A stretch of DNA of 64,000 nucleotides from Eudorina sp. 2006-703-Eu-15 (GCA_003117195.1 BDSI01000037.1:753501-817500), one strand, 5' to 3'. Positions 1 to 10,690 are shown, numbered from the stretch's first letter. The notes: generated by a model not told the origin, from the sequence alone. Translations and numbers: made by a program.

Positions 1-209
1 ACAGAGAATGGTGCGGTCTGAATTGCCATATGGTGGAAGGCGGTGGATTAGGTGGATTTAGAGGTGAGGGTTTAAAGTTGAGTGTTATCAAGGAGAAAAG
101 CTGAGCCGCGAAAGTTGAGTGTGTACGGCCGTGAAACCCTATACCCCGGGGATGAGGAATACCCAGGGCCGCGGGCGGGGCCCCCAGACACCCCGCCCAC
201 CCCGCTCAC
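1..209 (-). other. Left edge: presumed start of an intron of the minus-strand gene at 210-3524
   Basis: On the minus strand the coding frame reaches ACCG|GTGAGC, with the candidate 5' splice donor beginning at 209. Past this point the frame stays open only to a stop at 139-141 and its composition changes. The leftmost ~110 bases are less GC-rich and show no coding signal. I read this as the beginning of an intron whose acceptor lies outside the window. The alternative is that the gene simply ends at the stop at 139. Confidence 0.4.
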
Positions 210-3200
210 CGGTGAAGGGACTCCGCACCTCGCCGCCTTCCGCTTCCTTCTCCGCCTCGGCCGCCGTCGCTGCGCCGCCGTCCGCCTCCTCCTCCGCCTC
301 GGCCGCCGTCGCTGCGCCGCCTTCTCTCCCATTCCTCGCTTCTGCCTCCGTTGCTGCGGCGCCACCGGCACCAGCGGCCCCCCCAGAGCTGCCCGCTCGC
401 AACCCCGGCTGCGGCGGAGACGGCAGCTGCCCCGGCCCCTGCTGCTGCAGCTGCTGCTGCGGCGGCGGCTGCAGGTGGTCCTGTGCCTGTCGCCCCTGCT
501 CCTGCGGCAGCAGCGGCGCTGGTGGTGGTGGTGGTAATGGTGGCGGTAATGGCGGCGGTGGTGGTGGTGGGTCCTGCCGCAGCACCTCACCCGGGCTCCC
601 CGAAGTCGCCAGAGACGCTAGCATTGCCGTCCCCAAACACACCGCCGCCCGTAACCACGCCGCCGCCACTCCCTCCGCCGGCCGCACGCGGGCCCTATCC
701 GGCCCGGCATGCTGATGGCTGCGCTGTAGCTGCGGCTGTAGTTGCGGCTGTAACTGCGGCTGTAGCAGCGGCACACCTCCCCGTGGGCCTCCCGACCGCT
801 GCTGCTGCTGCTGCTGTGCCAACGGCTTTTGCTGCAGAGGCTGTAGCTGCAGAGGCAGCAGCGAATGCCGTTGCGGGGCCGTGACCCGTGGGTCGGTTTC
901 CTGAGGCGGGAGCGGCCGCAGCGACACCGAGGGTGCCGCCGCCTCCGCCTGCCTCGCCTCCGCCGGGCGGCCTCCGTCGTCTGAACCGCCCGCGGAGCCC
1001 CTCGAGGGAGGGTCCCGCGGGTCGGCACCAGTGGCGGAGACCGGCCCGTCGTCGGGCCCCGCGGCGGCGGTGCATGGCGGCGGCGGCGGCGACGGCGGCT
1101 GGGTGTCCCGACCCTCGAGTCGTACGACCCTCGGTACTCCTTCCGCCCCTGCCGTCGCCACCTCCGCACCAAACGAGCGAGTTGCCGCGGGATCATCTCC
1201 ATCTCCAAGCACATTCTGGACCGCCGCCGGCGCCGCCGGCGCAATCGCCGGTGGAATGGCAGGCGCGGCGGCGGCCGACGCTGTCGCAGCACCGGGCGGG
1301 CACGGCGCGACCCACGGGTCAGCAGCAACCTTCGGCGGCGGGTCCACGTCCATAGCGTCGGCCTGCGCTCGGTCCGGTGGCGCCGCGGGCCGTTCCTCCG
1401 CTTCCTCCGCTCCCGCAGCCTCCGCCACCGCGCCGGCCGCTGCCGAGACCGTGCCCGGAGGCGCCTCCGTGGCCTCCACCTCCACCTCCAGGGTCTCCGT
1501 CACCGCCTCCGCTGTCGCCCCCGCCGGCGGCTCGCGCTCCAAGCCGCCATACACCTCCGTTGCCCGTGCCTGCACCGCGGGCGCTCGTCCGCTCCCGGAC
1601 GCCTCCTCCTCCGCCGCCTCCGCCTCCGCTGCTGCCGTACCCGGTACATCCTGCGCCATGGCCGCGGCTTCCGCGCTGTCTGGCGCCTCCGCCTCCACCT
1701 CCGCTGCCGTCGTGTCGCTGCCGTGACCGTACGGCTCCGCAACCGCGCCCGCACTCGCCGGTGCTGGACCGTCCCGTGGGTCACCCAGTGCGCCCGCCGG
1801 CAAGCGCTGACCCCGCGGGCCACCCTCCGTCTGCCACGCCGCGGCGAACCTAGCGGACGCCACTACAGCCGCCGCCGCAGTAGCCGCTGCCACGTGAAAC
1901 ACCTTCGCGAGCGCGGCCGACTCCGCGGTCCGCGGTACGGCGTCGTCTGCGGGTACGGCATCCGCCGCCGCGTGGGCCGTACCTGCGGAGCCGCCACCGC
2001 CGCGGCGCGAGCTGCCAGCTCCGTACCCAGCGCCCGCCAGTCCCGGGGCACCCGGAGACGAGGCGGCCGTCGCGCTTCCCAAAGCGACCTCACCCGGCGG
2101 CGATGGGCTGACGGCGGCGACGGGCGGCGCAGTCGGTTCCCCAGGCTCAGGCGCCGCTGCGGCGGACGTCTCCGCTTGAGGAATCGCTGCCCCCGCATGG
2201 CCCTGCTCCTCCTCCGCCGCCGCCGCCTTGTCCGCCGTCGCCTCGGCCTCGGGGCCGCAGCCACGGCCGGCACTGGAACTGGCAGCGATGAACGCGGCTC
2301 GCGTCGCCGCCGCCACCGCTGCCGTCATTCCAGTCGCGCCCACGGCCGCTTCCGCCTCCTCCTCCTCCTCCTCCTCCCCTGCCTTCGCTTCGGCACCAGC
2401 ATATTTAGCTCCTACGCGCATGTCCGCTGGGGTAGGCACATCACTGCCGGCACTCTCGTCCTCCTCCTCCTCCGCCTCCTCCTCTTCATCTTCACATTCC
2501 TCCGCCTCCTCCGCTTCCTCCTCCTCCGCCTCATCCTCCTCCGCCTCTGCTCCCGTCTCCATCTCCTCCGCCACAGGTTCGACCTCCACCCCGTTGAATG
2601 CTGCCGCCGCCTCGCTGTCCTCCTCCTCCTCCTCCTCCTCCCCATCCTCCTCCCCCTCCTCCTCCTCCCCCTCCTCCTCCCCCCCTCCTCCCCCTCCTCC
2701 TCCTCAAACTCCTCAAACTCCGCCGCCGCACCGTCACCAGGCACCCCCATCGGCCTCTGATACGCGAACAGCTCGTCCAGCGTGTCCGTCATCTCCTGTA
2801 CGGAACAGTCTACGCCCACCGTATCCTGCGGCCCATCTCTGGACTCCGCCTGGAACTGCGACACGGACGGCGACTGGCCCCCCGGGTGACATGCCGGCGG
2901 CGGCGCAGCTTCTGCTTCTGCTGCCGCTGGGGGTGGTGGCGGTGCTGGTGCTGGCGGTGCTTTGTACGGCGGCCTTTGTACCAGCTCCGACCGGTGCGCC
3001 GCGACTGCGGCGTCGAACTCGTGTGCCGCCTCCGCCGCGTCGGGGGAGCTGCCGTGTGTTGCCGTACTGCCGACGGGCGGCGGCGCCCCTCGAGCTGCGC
3101 GGGGGTCCGCTGCTGCTGCTGCCCGGGGCGCCGCGTGGTGCGGCGGGAGTGCGTCAGGCGCGGGTGGCCTGACGGAGGGTGCGGCCGCGGCGGCGGCCGA

Positions 3201-3524
3201 GGGGTCCGCGGCCGGGCTGCCGGCTGAGGGGGCCGCGGCCGCGGCGGCGGCCGAGGGGGCCGCGGCTGGGGTGCCGGCGGTCGCGGGAGGCAGCGACGAG
3301 GACGCCGGCAGGGGCCCGGATGGGCCCCACGAGGTCTGTGGTTGCCGTCGTGGCTCCAGCGCGGTTGAGTCGAAAGGGGGTGGCGGCGCTGATGGGGCGG
3401 GTCGCGCAGGCGGCCGGTCAGCCGTCAGGCGTCGGAGCTGGCAGTGAGGACTCGTAACAGATCGCTCCGCCGGCTGCGCTTGCGTCCACGGGGCCTGGCG
3501 CAGCGTCACCGGCTCATCAGACAT
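210..3524 (-). CDS. Large low-complexity Ala/Glu/Pro/Gln-rich protein, 5' part; possible chromodomain-gene paralogue
   Basis: No family recognised. The proposed start is ATG at 3524 (MSDEPVTLRQ), facing the plus-strand gene at 4083. The first ~270 residues are Ala/Pro-rich and end in a more ordinary stretch (DTLDELFAYQRPMGVPGD). Then comes an acidic block of Glu/Gly, long Ala-rich disordered sequence, poly-Gln and poly-Pro. The frame shifts inside the acidic block: one extra base in the run of seven G (minus strand) at 2679-2685 would give one continuous frame from 3524 to 210. The exon then ends at a phase-1 donor after residues PFTG. The phase-1 donors of the neighbouring chromodomain gene follow similar residues (GFTG, EITG). 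This suggests a paralogue whose chromodomain exon lies off-window. Plus-strand frames here are mirror images of the repeats. The strand call is good; the exact start and the function are uncertain. Confidence 0.55.
2679..2685 (-). other. Frame-breaking homopolymer (C7 on plus strand)
   Basis: Upstream of this run the minus frame reads FEEFEEEEGEE and would continue as an Arg-rich shadow frame that soon stops. One added base (or two removed) moves reading into the frame that gives acidic repeats, then DSEAAAAFNGVEVEPVAEEM and several hundred further codons without a stop. The position inside a GGA/GAG repeat makes a sequencing or assembly indel the simplest explanation. A true mutation or a tiny intron is less likely. 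Confidence 0.6.
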
Positions 3525-4082
3525 TAATGAGTTTCGATGTGTGGGGTGGTGTGGGATTGCTGGTAATGGTTTTTGCCGCCTGCGCCTGGATGGATGCCGC
3601 TCGGAGAACGTCGCGAGCCAAAAGAGGTCTACTGCCTCGCCTTGCGACAGCTCCCTGGAACCAAAGCGAGGCTCGTCATCTTATGATGTTGCGATGTGCT
3701 GCACCGCCCCGTCCAAGGTGTCTGCGTCAACACTAAGTTCCGAGGGTCGCGTCGAGCGCACGTCAATAGCCTTTTGTGTCGTGGGGTTATCCGTGGAAAA
3801 AATTAAGCATATGCATTGAATGTCACCTTATAGCGAACCTGAGATAACTCTGGTCATTGGCATTCACAGTTCAACCTTGATTGACAGTGACGGTTGATGT
3901 AAAGCCGTACGAGCAACCTAGCTGAACATTCTTTTTCGTTGCGATGTATTTATCGTCACCTGCTATCAACGAATCACGTTGTTTAGAGTAGACGCCAAAC
4001 AAGATCAGTTCTGTGCCCTTCAGGGGCGTTTGCCAAGAACGTCTTGTTGATTAGACTACACACTTCCGCAAAGGTGATTTAG
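3525..4082. promoter_or_regulatory. Divergent intergenic region between the minus gene (start 3524) and the chromodomain gene (start 4083)
   Basis: About 560 bases of visibly lower GC separate two divergent predicted start codons, so the region should hold both promoters and 5' UTRs. I see no convincing TATA box, known operator or open frame with coding character. The bounds are simply the two start codons. Confidence 0.45.
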
Positions 4083-7000
4083 ATGCATGGTGCATTCGTC
4101 AAGCTCAAGATCCGGAGAAGGCCGGATGGCCCCGACGGGGAGGCGGAGACAATCATCCCGGACCCTAACGGAGATGACTGGTTTCATGTAAGCTTCTATG
4201 CACACTGTTGTGCCATCGCAGTTGGTGGCTGTGCGCAGCGCGGTCTTCGGTCCTCCGCCCATGGCTGCACATACTTTGTCCGAATGGGATCACTTGGCAC
4301 ACAGGATGCAAAATGTTGATGGTCTAAAAAGGTACCGTACTCAAGGCCGTCTGCAGCTCTGCACTGTCGTTGCGCATTTCGAGCGGTTCAGTACACTGTA
4401 CCCTACACGAAATTTGCGACCAACGTCGGCAACTTAACGTCCAAGTCCATTTGTTCCGTCAGCCCATCAAAAAGCGGCAGGCACGGCATTGTCGCCCTTG
4501 GAGCCTTTGTTGCAAATTCGTCTCCGCGTGCTGCGTGCTGTGCGAAGCACGAGCAGCCTTCACTTCAATTTCACGGACTGCCCAACTGAACGCTAGAAAA
4601 AACCAACACAGCCTCATCCTCAATAACTCTTTGAACCCATTTTCCATTCCGGCTGCCTCGCACACATACGGCCCGCGCGCGCACGAGTGCAGGTCACCTG
4701 GTTTGCGCTGCCGAGCGGTGCATCGCGCGAGGAGCGCGGCAGGGCGCGCCCAAGCCTCCACGAGCAGCTCCGTCGGTCCAAGCTCGAGGAGATCGCCGAC
4801 ATAACCCACGAGCGGCCCAAGAATGACCTCGACTCGCAGCTGCTGGACCGCGTCGACCGGCTGTGCAGCATGCTGGCCGCCAACGCGGGCGCCCCCGCGG
4901 GGAGGAAGCGGCGGCGCGGCGGCCCCCAGGCTACAACCGCCGCCGCTGCTGCTGGTGCCGCTGCGGCCGCTTCAACCCCTGACGCGGCGCAACCGTCACG
5001 GAACCCCGGCGGCGGCGCCGCCGCAGGCGGCGGCGGACCAGCGGGTGACGTTGCGGCAGCCCCGCGGCAGCCGGCAGCTCGGGCGGCGGTCGAGATGGAG
5101 ACGGAGCGCTCCCGGGAGGCCTCCGCACCGACCGCCGGTCCCTCGGGGTTATCGCTGGCGGTGGGGCCCGGGGCCGCCGCGGAGCAGTCGGGCAGCGCCA
5201 GCGGCAGTCGGGACCTCAGTCGGGTGGAGGGAGGAGGCGGCGGTCCGGGGCGGGTGCCGGGAGCCACGGCCGGCGGTGACACCACCCGCCGTGCGTGGAG
5301 GGGAAACACGGGCGGGGCTGGGGCTGGGGCTGGGGTTGCGGCTGCGGCCGCAATGGCAGCAGCCCCCGCTGGGCGCCCGGGCGGGGTGGCGGGCGAAGCT
5401 GGCGGGCGCGGCCGCGTGTCCCATGGGTCACTACCCGGAATGGAAGGCGGTGGCGTACACGACGATGAGCTACAGCCTGAGGCCTCCTGGCAGGGTCCGG
5501 AGGATGAGGTGGCGGAAGAGATGGCAGAGGAGGTGGCGGCAGCGGAGGAAGCGGCGGCAGCGGAGGAGGAGGAGCGAGCGCAGCCTTCACCACCACCACC
5601 GCCGCCGCCGCCGCCGCCGAGGCAGCAGCAACATCATCAGGTTTCGCAACTGGACGGTTTCAGCTTCAGGACCACGGCCCATGTCCCCGCCTCCAGTCCG
5701 GGCCGCAGCTCGGGTCCTGTTGCGGCTCGTGGAGCGAACCCACCACCACAACCACCACAACCACCACAACCACTACAACCACCACACCCCCCGTCATCAC
5801 CATCGCCACCACAATCGGCAGCACCGGCGGCAGCAGCAGCGGTGGCGACGGCGCGTCTGCTGCCCGGCGGCGACGCCGGAGGGAATGCGCTGGCGGGTGG
5901 TCTGGCCAGGTCTGGCAAGTCGGGAGCAGCTGTCCCGGTTGCAGGAGCGGCTGCTGATGGCGGCGGCGGCGCCGCCGCCGCGGTGGCGGGTGTGCGGGTG
6001 CCGGTGTCGCCCACACCGACGGTAGCGCCGGCTGCGGCGGCCGCACCGGCGGGGGCCGCCGCTGCGGCGGCGGGACCGCGCGCGCCGGCGGCGGCGGCGG
6101 CGGCTCCGCAGCAGCCGGCAGCAGCAGCGGCGCTCGCGACCACGGCGGTTGGGTCCGGTACGGCAGCGGTTGGCCGCCGGGAGCCAGGGGAACGAGAGGA
6201 GGACGTTTACCACGTCAGCGGCTTCACAGGTAGGTCTGTGTGCGTAAGTGCTTGTGTGTATTTGTGTGTGGACACCTGCGAGGGGGGGGTGCGGGCGGTA
6301 CCGTGCCTCGTATCAGCAGGCGGGTGGGGCAAGCCGCCGAGACATCCGGGTTGATCCCCCTTCCCCGTGGCCGCGCCCCTTCCGTCCCCGCCCGGGGGTC
6401 ACCGCCTCCCCCTCCCTCCCTCCCTCCCTCCCTCCCTCCCTCCCTCCCTCCCTCCCTCCCTCCCTCCCTCCCTCCCTCCCTCCTCCCTCCTCCCTCCCTC
6501 CCTCCCTCCCTCCCTCCCTCCTCCCTCCCTCCCTCCCTCCTCCCTCCCTCCCTCCCTCCCTCCCTCCCTCCCTCCCTCCTCCCTCCCTCCCTCCCTCCCT
6601 CCCTCCCTCCCTCCCTCCCTCCCTCCCTCCCTCCCTCCCTCCCTCCCTCCCTCCCTCCCTCCCTCCCTCCCTCCCTCCCTCCCTCCCTCCCCATGTACCT
6701 TCCCCCGCCCCCAGGCCGCACCATTCTCCTTTTGCCTCCCTTGTCGTACAACCTTCCCTGGACCTTCCCGCGCTCCCTCCCTCCCCCTCTCCCTCCCCCC
6801 TCCCCCCAGGCCGCGCCTACCCCCGCCACGCCTGCCTGCGCCCCGGGGATGTGCCCCTCGGGCGGCAGCTGGCCGACCCCAACTGCCACGTGACCGCCAA
6901 CGACCAACGGCGCGTGGAGGCGGTTGTGGACGAGATGTACAGCCACAGCAAGGCCAGCATGCTGTACCTGGTCAAGTGGCGGGGCTACGAACTGGACCCG

Positions 7001-10000
7001 GGTCACCCGGGGGGCGGGCAGGGGCCCCCGGCGCGGGGCGGGCACTGGCTGCGGGAGTCCTTCCTGGAGGCGTGGGCGCCCCAACGGATGGCGGCGTGGA
7101 GGGCGGGCGAAAGGCCCACGTGGGTCAAGGCGGGTGACGGATGTGGCACTCCAGGGAACGGGGGCGGCAGGGGGCCACCGCCGCCTGGGACCGGCGGTGC
7201 AGGCGGTGGTGGACGTGGTGGTGGTGGAGGCGGGGGCGGGGACGCTACGGGCGGCGCGTCGCAGCCGGAGCCGGGGCCGGGACTGGGGCCATCCGACGGC
7301 ACCGGTTCTCCGGGGAGTCGATTGGGTGACAGCGGAGGAGGCGGAGGACGGGGGAGCGTTGGGGGCGGCGGCGGCAGGAGCCCGCAGCAGAGGGTGGCTG
7401 GGCCGGGGGGCAGATCGGCCTCCCTGCTGGAGGGCGGTGGTGGGGGCGGCGGTGGGGGCACGGGCACGGGTACGGGTAGAGGCAGCGGAAGGTCGCCCGC
7501 GCCCCCGCAGCGGCGGCCGCCCCCGCAGCCACCGGACAGCGAGCAGCAACAGCAGCAGCCGCCGCAGCGGCAGACTCAACAGGACGCGCGGCAACGTCAA
7601 AGTCAGCGGGAGCCGCCGCCGCAGGTGAGGGAGCAGCAGGTGAGGGAGCAGCAGCAGCAGGTGAGGGAGCAGCAGCAGCAGGTGAGGGAGCAGCTGCAGG
7701 TGAGGGAGCAGCAGCAGGTGAGGGAGCAGCAGCAGGTGAGGGAGCAGCAGCAGCAGGTGAGGGAGCAGGGACAGCGGGGGCAGCGGCGGAGCCGGGAGGT
7801 CGAGGACTCGCGGCAGCGCAGCTCGCCGGTGCCGGTGCGGGTGCGGGTGCGGGGATCTCCCCCGACTCGGCCCCCCGGGGGACCCAAGGGCCCGGCCAGC
7901 CAGACGGCCCCGCACTCGCAGTCGCCGCAGTCGCAGTCGCCGCAGTCGCCGCAGTCGCGTCAGCCACCGCAGCCAGGGACAGCGCAAGCGGCGGAGCAGC
8001 GGGCCCGGGGGCAACCACCCGCGCCGCCACCTAATCCCCGAGGAGACCCCCCTGGACCCGGAGGCGGCTCCCCGCCCCTGGAGCACCTTGGGGGTCAGCG
8101 GGCGCCCGCGGCGGCCGGACCCGGCGGGGTGCCCCCCGATGGAGGCGCAGGCCGAGGCGGAGGCGGCCGGACGGCGGCGGAGTGGGCGGCGCTGCTGGGC
8201 GCCACTCACAGCTGGCCAGGAGGTGTCCTGGGGGCCTCGGAGGGGCGGGAGCAGGAGGCGGGGGCGGCGGGGGCGGGGGCGGCGGGGGCGACGGCGGGGG
8301 GCGACGGTCAGAGCAAGGGTGACGAGGAGGTCCTGGAGGAGGTCCTGCAGGAGGTCCTGGAGGAGGTCCTGGAGGAATTTGAGCAGCAGATGGAGGAGCA
8401 GGTGGAGGTGGAGGAGCAGGTGGGGGCGGGGGACGGGGCCCGAGGCGCGCGCCCGGGCGGCGTCACCTCCCCGGGACGCCGCCGGCTGTCCCTCCGTCCC
8501 GCCGCCGCCACCCCGCCCCGCAACACCCCCGCCGGTGACGACACGGGTGCCGCCACGGTCTTGGCGGTCTCCAACGGGGCGGCCGCGGCCGGGCGACTCC
8601 GCGGGGAGCATCGCACGCGGGCAGCGCCCGCCCTGGAAACGGCGGCGGCAGCGGCCGCGGCGGTGGGCGAGGCATCGGTTGCAGTGGGACAGAAGCGGGG
8701 GCAGAAGCGCGCCGTGGAGCCCCCGGCTGCAGGCCCCAGGGGCGCTGCGCCCGGGCCCGCTGCGGGTGGGGGCGGTCGCAACAGCGGCGGTGCCCGGCGG
8801 CCCAAGCGGCCAGCCGGGGAACCGGTGGCGCGGGATGAGATGGAGGATCCCCTGGAGGCGGGCGAGGAGGAGGAGGGGGAGGAGCGGCGGCGACGGAGGC
8901 GGCAGAGGCGGGAGGAGGACTGGCAGGCGGGGGCGCAGGAGCAGCAGGGGCAGCAGCTGCAGCGGGCGGGGCCTCGTCAACCGCCGTCGCAGCGGCAACC
9001 ACAAGCAACCTCACAGTCTCCGCTACTGCAGCCGCAGTCGCAGCCGCAACTGCAGTCGCAGCCACAGCCGCAATCGCGGCCACAGTTGCAGCCACAGTCG
9101 CAGCCACAGTCGCAGCCACAGTCGCAGCCACAGTCGCAGCCGCAGCCGCAGTCGCAGCCGCAATCGCAACCGCAATCGCAACCGCAATCGCAGCGCGGTG
9201 GCCCCCCTCGGCCCCCTCGGCGCCGAGTGCCCGATGTGGGAGGGGGCTTCACGGCGGCGGAGCAGGCGCAGCTCAAGGAGGAGGTGGCGGCCGGTCGCTA
9301 CGTCAGGAGCGAGATCACGGGTGCGGTTTAGGCTGTGAGCTGAAGTGGGGCGCGGGACTGCGGGACTGCTGCTGGCAGGGGGCGGGGCAGTTCGCGCGGC
9401 CGCTGGCTGTCACCCTCCGGGCATCTCCTTGCGGGCAGGAAGCCAAGATGCGGCTTTGAGGGGGACACGTAGATAGGTAGACACCGGCAGCAGCACGGCG
9501 ACGTCCGCACTGCAGGCGTTGCCCTGTATGCCTGTATGCCTGTATGCCTGTATGTCTGTATGGGCGTTGATGGAGCTCGCAGCGGCCCGAACCGCAGCCG
9601 CTGGGGACACCAGTCTCAGGTGGTGTCAGGCGTCGTGCTGTTAACGGTAACGGTTATGTTCGTTGGTCCGGTACTCGTGCTGTTTGCGCAGCGCCGGTGT
9701 CGAGCGCGCAAGTCTCAGCGGCGGGTGCCGGTGCGGGTGCGGCTGTGAGGGGCTGTGAGGGGCTGTGAGGGGTTGTGAGGGGTTGTGAGGGGACAGCGGC
9801 GCCCAAAAGGGACGGGGTGGGGCAGCAGCTGGAGCGGCCGGGTTGTCCGTCCCACCGGGTGTCCCCCTTGCCTTGCCCCCCCCGCCCGCCCGCCAGCCTG
9901 CCCGACAGTCAGCCAGCCCGCAGCTCCTCAGCGCTGTCGGGGTCTGTGTGTGCGGGTCCGCTCATGCCCTCACATCCGTCACCTTTAAACACCGTCTTCG

Positions 10001-10690
10001 CTTTTCAACAATCTCTCTCAGTTCCCCTCATCATCGTGGGGCGTGTTTGGATCCCTGCCGCTGCCTGACTCCTCTCTGCTGCCCTCTGCTGCCGCCCTCG
10101 CCACCGCGCCATTCCTCTCTGCCCCCTCCCCTCCTCCCCCTCCCCTCCTCCCCCTCCTCCCAGGCAGCCGCTACCCCGCCTCGCTGTGCTGCCGCCCCGG
10201 CGACGTCCGACTGGTGGACTACGACCCCGCGGAGGACACGGACGAGGGGGTGGTGGAGCGGATCATGGACGAGCTGGTCGACGTCGAGGGGAAGTGCCAC
10301 CTGCTGATCAAGTGGAAGGTGTGTGTGTGTGGGTGTATCGTTACATATTTGACCGGGCCCGACGCTGGCAAAGGGCTGCTAACCCAGCCCTGACGGAAAG
10401 ATCGCCGAAGCACTCTCCTCCCTTGTGTGTGTGTGTGTGTGCGCGTGTGTGTGCTGAATCCCTGAAACCGCCGGCTCCTCCTTCCCCTGGATCTACCTGG
10501 ATCTACCTGGATCCAGGGCTATGAGCTGGATCCAGGCAAGCCGGACTCCAAGGGCCACTGGGAGCCCGCGGAGGCGCTCGGCGGCGGCGGACTGAAGAGG
10601 TCCTGGAGGAGGTCCAAGCCCTTCTGGTACTGGGACCGACTGGAGCAGCCGCAGCCGCAGCCGCAGCCGCCCCAGCCCGGCGCGGGGTAG
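4083..10690 (+). CDS. Double-chromodomain nuclear protein, five exons, predicted 1493 aa
   Basis: Exons: 4083-4187, 4693-6229, 6810-9320, 10164-10318 and 10517-10690 (TAG). All four introns are GT-AG and the phases agree (0,1,1,0). The joined reading across intron 1 is DDWFH|VTWFALPSG. Residues 1-100 are fairly ordered and include a charged helix-like stretch (SLHEQLRRSKLEEIADITHE). A basic RKRRR near 106-110 could be a nuclear signal. A disordered Ala/Gly/Pro/Glu-rich part follows. Chromodomain 1 lies near 582-650 (VEAVVDE, YLVKWRGY) and chromodomain 2 near 1414-1460 (VERIMDE, LLIKWKGY, HWEPAEAL). Each is preceded by a C-x-RPGDV motif. Between them are VREQQQ repeats, an EVLEE coiled-coil-like stretch, basic patches and PQSQ repeats. 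Chromodomains usually bind methylated histone tails, so a chromatin role is inferred; no catalytic domain is visible. It is much longer than HP1-type proteins because of low-complexity sequence. Confidence 0.8.
4188..4692 (+). other. Intron 1 of the chromodomain gene (505 bp, phase 0)
   Basis: Donor CAT|GTAAGC at 4188 and acceptor GTGCAG|GTC ending at 4692. Removing it joins codon 35 (His) to Val-36 without disturbing the frame. The interior is lower in GC than the exons and has stops in all plus frames. Confidence 0.7.
6230..6809 (+). other. Intron 2 of the chromodomain gene (580 bp, phase 1)
   Basis: Donor CACAG|GTAGGT at 6230 and acceptor CCCCCCAG|GC ending at 6809. The split codon restores Gly-548 in GFTG|RAYP. 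Half of the intron is the CCCT microsatellite annotated separately, followed by a very long pyrimidine tract before the acceptor. Confidence 0.8.
6409..6690 (+). repeat. (CCCT)n microsatellite, about 280 bp, inside intron 2
   Basis: Nearly pure CCCT repeats with occasional shorter CCT steps. The plus strand is all pyrimidine and the minus strand all purine over the whole stretch. It creates artificial Leu/Pro/Ser and Gly/Arg/Glu open frames that are not genes. Confidence 0.95.
6911..7110 (+). other. Chromodomain 1 coding segment
   Basis: Codons ~582-648. It contains the typical first strand RVEAVVDE, the core YLVKWRGYELD (Trp-604, Tyr-607) and a terminal helix region HWLRESFLEAW. The loop after the Tyr is longer than usual and rich in Gly/Pro (GHPGGGQGPPARGG). 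The usual Trp-Glu-Pro step is changed to Trp-Leu-Arg. The aromatic residue that normally precedes the VE pair is Arg here, so only two of the three cage aromatics are recognisable. Confidence 0.8.
7618..7770 (+). repeat. In-frame minisatellite encoding VREQQQ repeats
   Basis: Units of GTGAGGGAGCAGCAG with 0-2 extra CAG codons occur about eight times in exon 3. All units are multiples of three, so the reading frame is kept. The encoded Val-Arg-Glu-Gln(n) blocks are strongly helical/charged or disordered. Confidence 0.9.
9023..9192 (+). repeat. In-frame repeat encoding PQSQ/PQPQ tract
   Basis: About 170 bp of CCGCAGTCGCAG-like 12-mers near the 3' end of exon 3, giving alternating Pro-Gln-Ser-Gln residues with no frame break. 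It sits shortly before the conserved exon end TAAEQAQLKEEVAAGRYVRS. Confidence 0.9.
9321..10163 (+). other. Intron 3 of the chromodomain gene (843 bp, phase 1)
   Basis: Donor ATCACGG|GTGCGG at 9321 and acceptor CTCCCAG|GC ending at 10163. Splicing turns the exon end SEITG into SEITG|SRYPASLCCRPGDV, in the same phase and context as intron 2. Without splicing the frame stops at once (TAG at 9329-9331). Inside are an 8-bp GCCTGTAT repeat (about 9528-9560) and a 10-bp CTGTGAGGGG repeat (about 9742-9792). Confidence 0.75.
10250..10590 (+). other. Chromodomain 2 coding segment, interrupted by intron 4
   Basis: Codons from about 1414: VVERIMDELVD, then HLLIKWK at the exon end, then GYELDPGKPDSKGHWEPAEAL in the last exon. 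Trp-1435 and Tyr-1438 are the expected cage positions, and HWEP matches the usual TWEP step. The first cage aromatic is Val here. The intron falls exactly between KWK and GY; chromodomain 1 has no intron at that point. Confidence 0.8.
10319..10516 (+). other. Intron 4 of the chromodomain gene (198 bp, phase 0)
   Basis: Donor AAG|GTGTGTGT at 10319 and acceptor GGATCCAG|GGC ending at 10516. It contains two GT-rich runs and three copies of CTGGATCTAC-like sequence before the acceptor. Splicing restores the invariant chromodomain core K-W-K-G-Y. Confidence 0.85.

Noticed and set aside
351..3457. Plus-strand open frames rich in Pro, Ser and Ala over 1-3.5 kb
   Set aside because: They are mirror readings of GGA/GCC repeats. 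The minus strand has the longer frames, an ordered N-terminus and splice-donor support.
6224..9004. 926-codon minus-strand frame across the chromodomain gene
   Set aside because: It runs through the CCCT tract as Arg/Glu/Gly repeats and through a supported intron. The plus strand carries conserved chromodomains and consistent splice phases.
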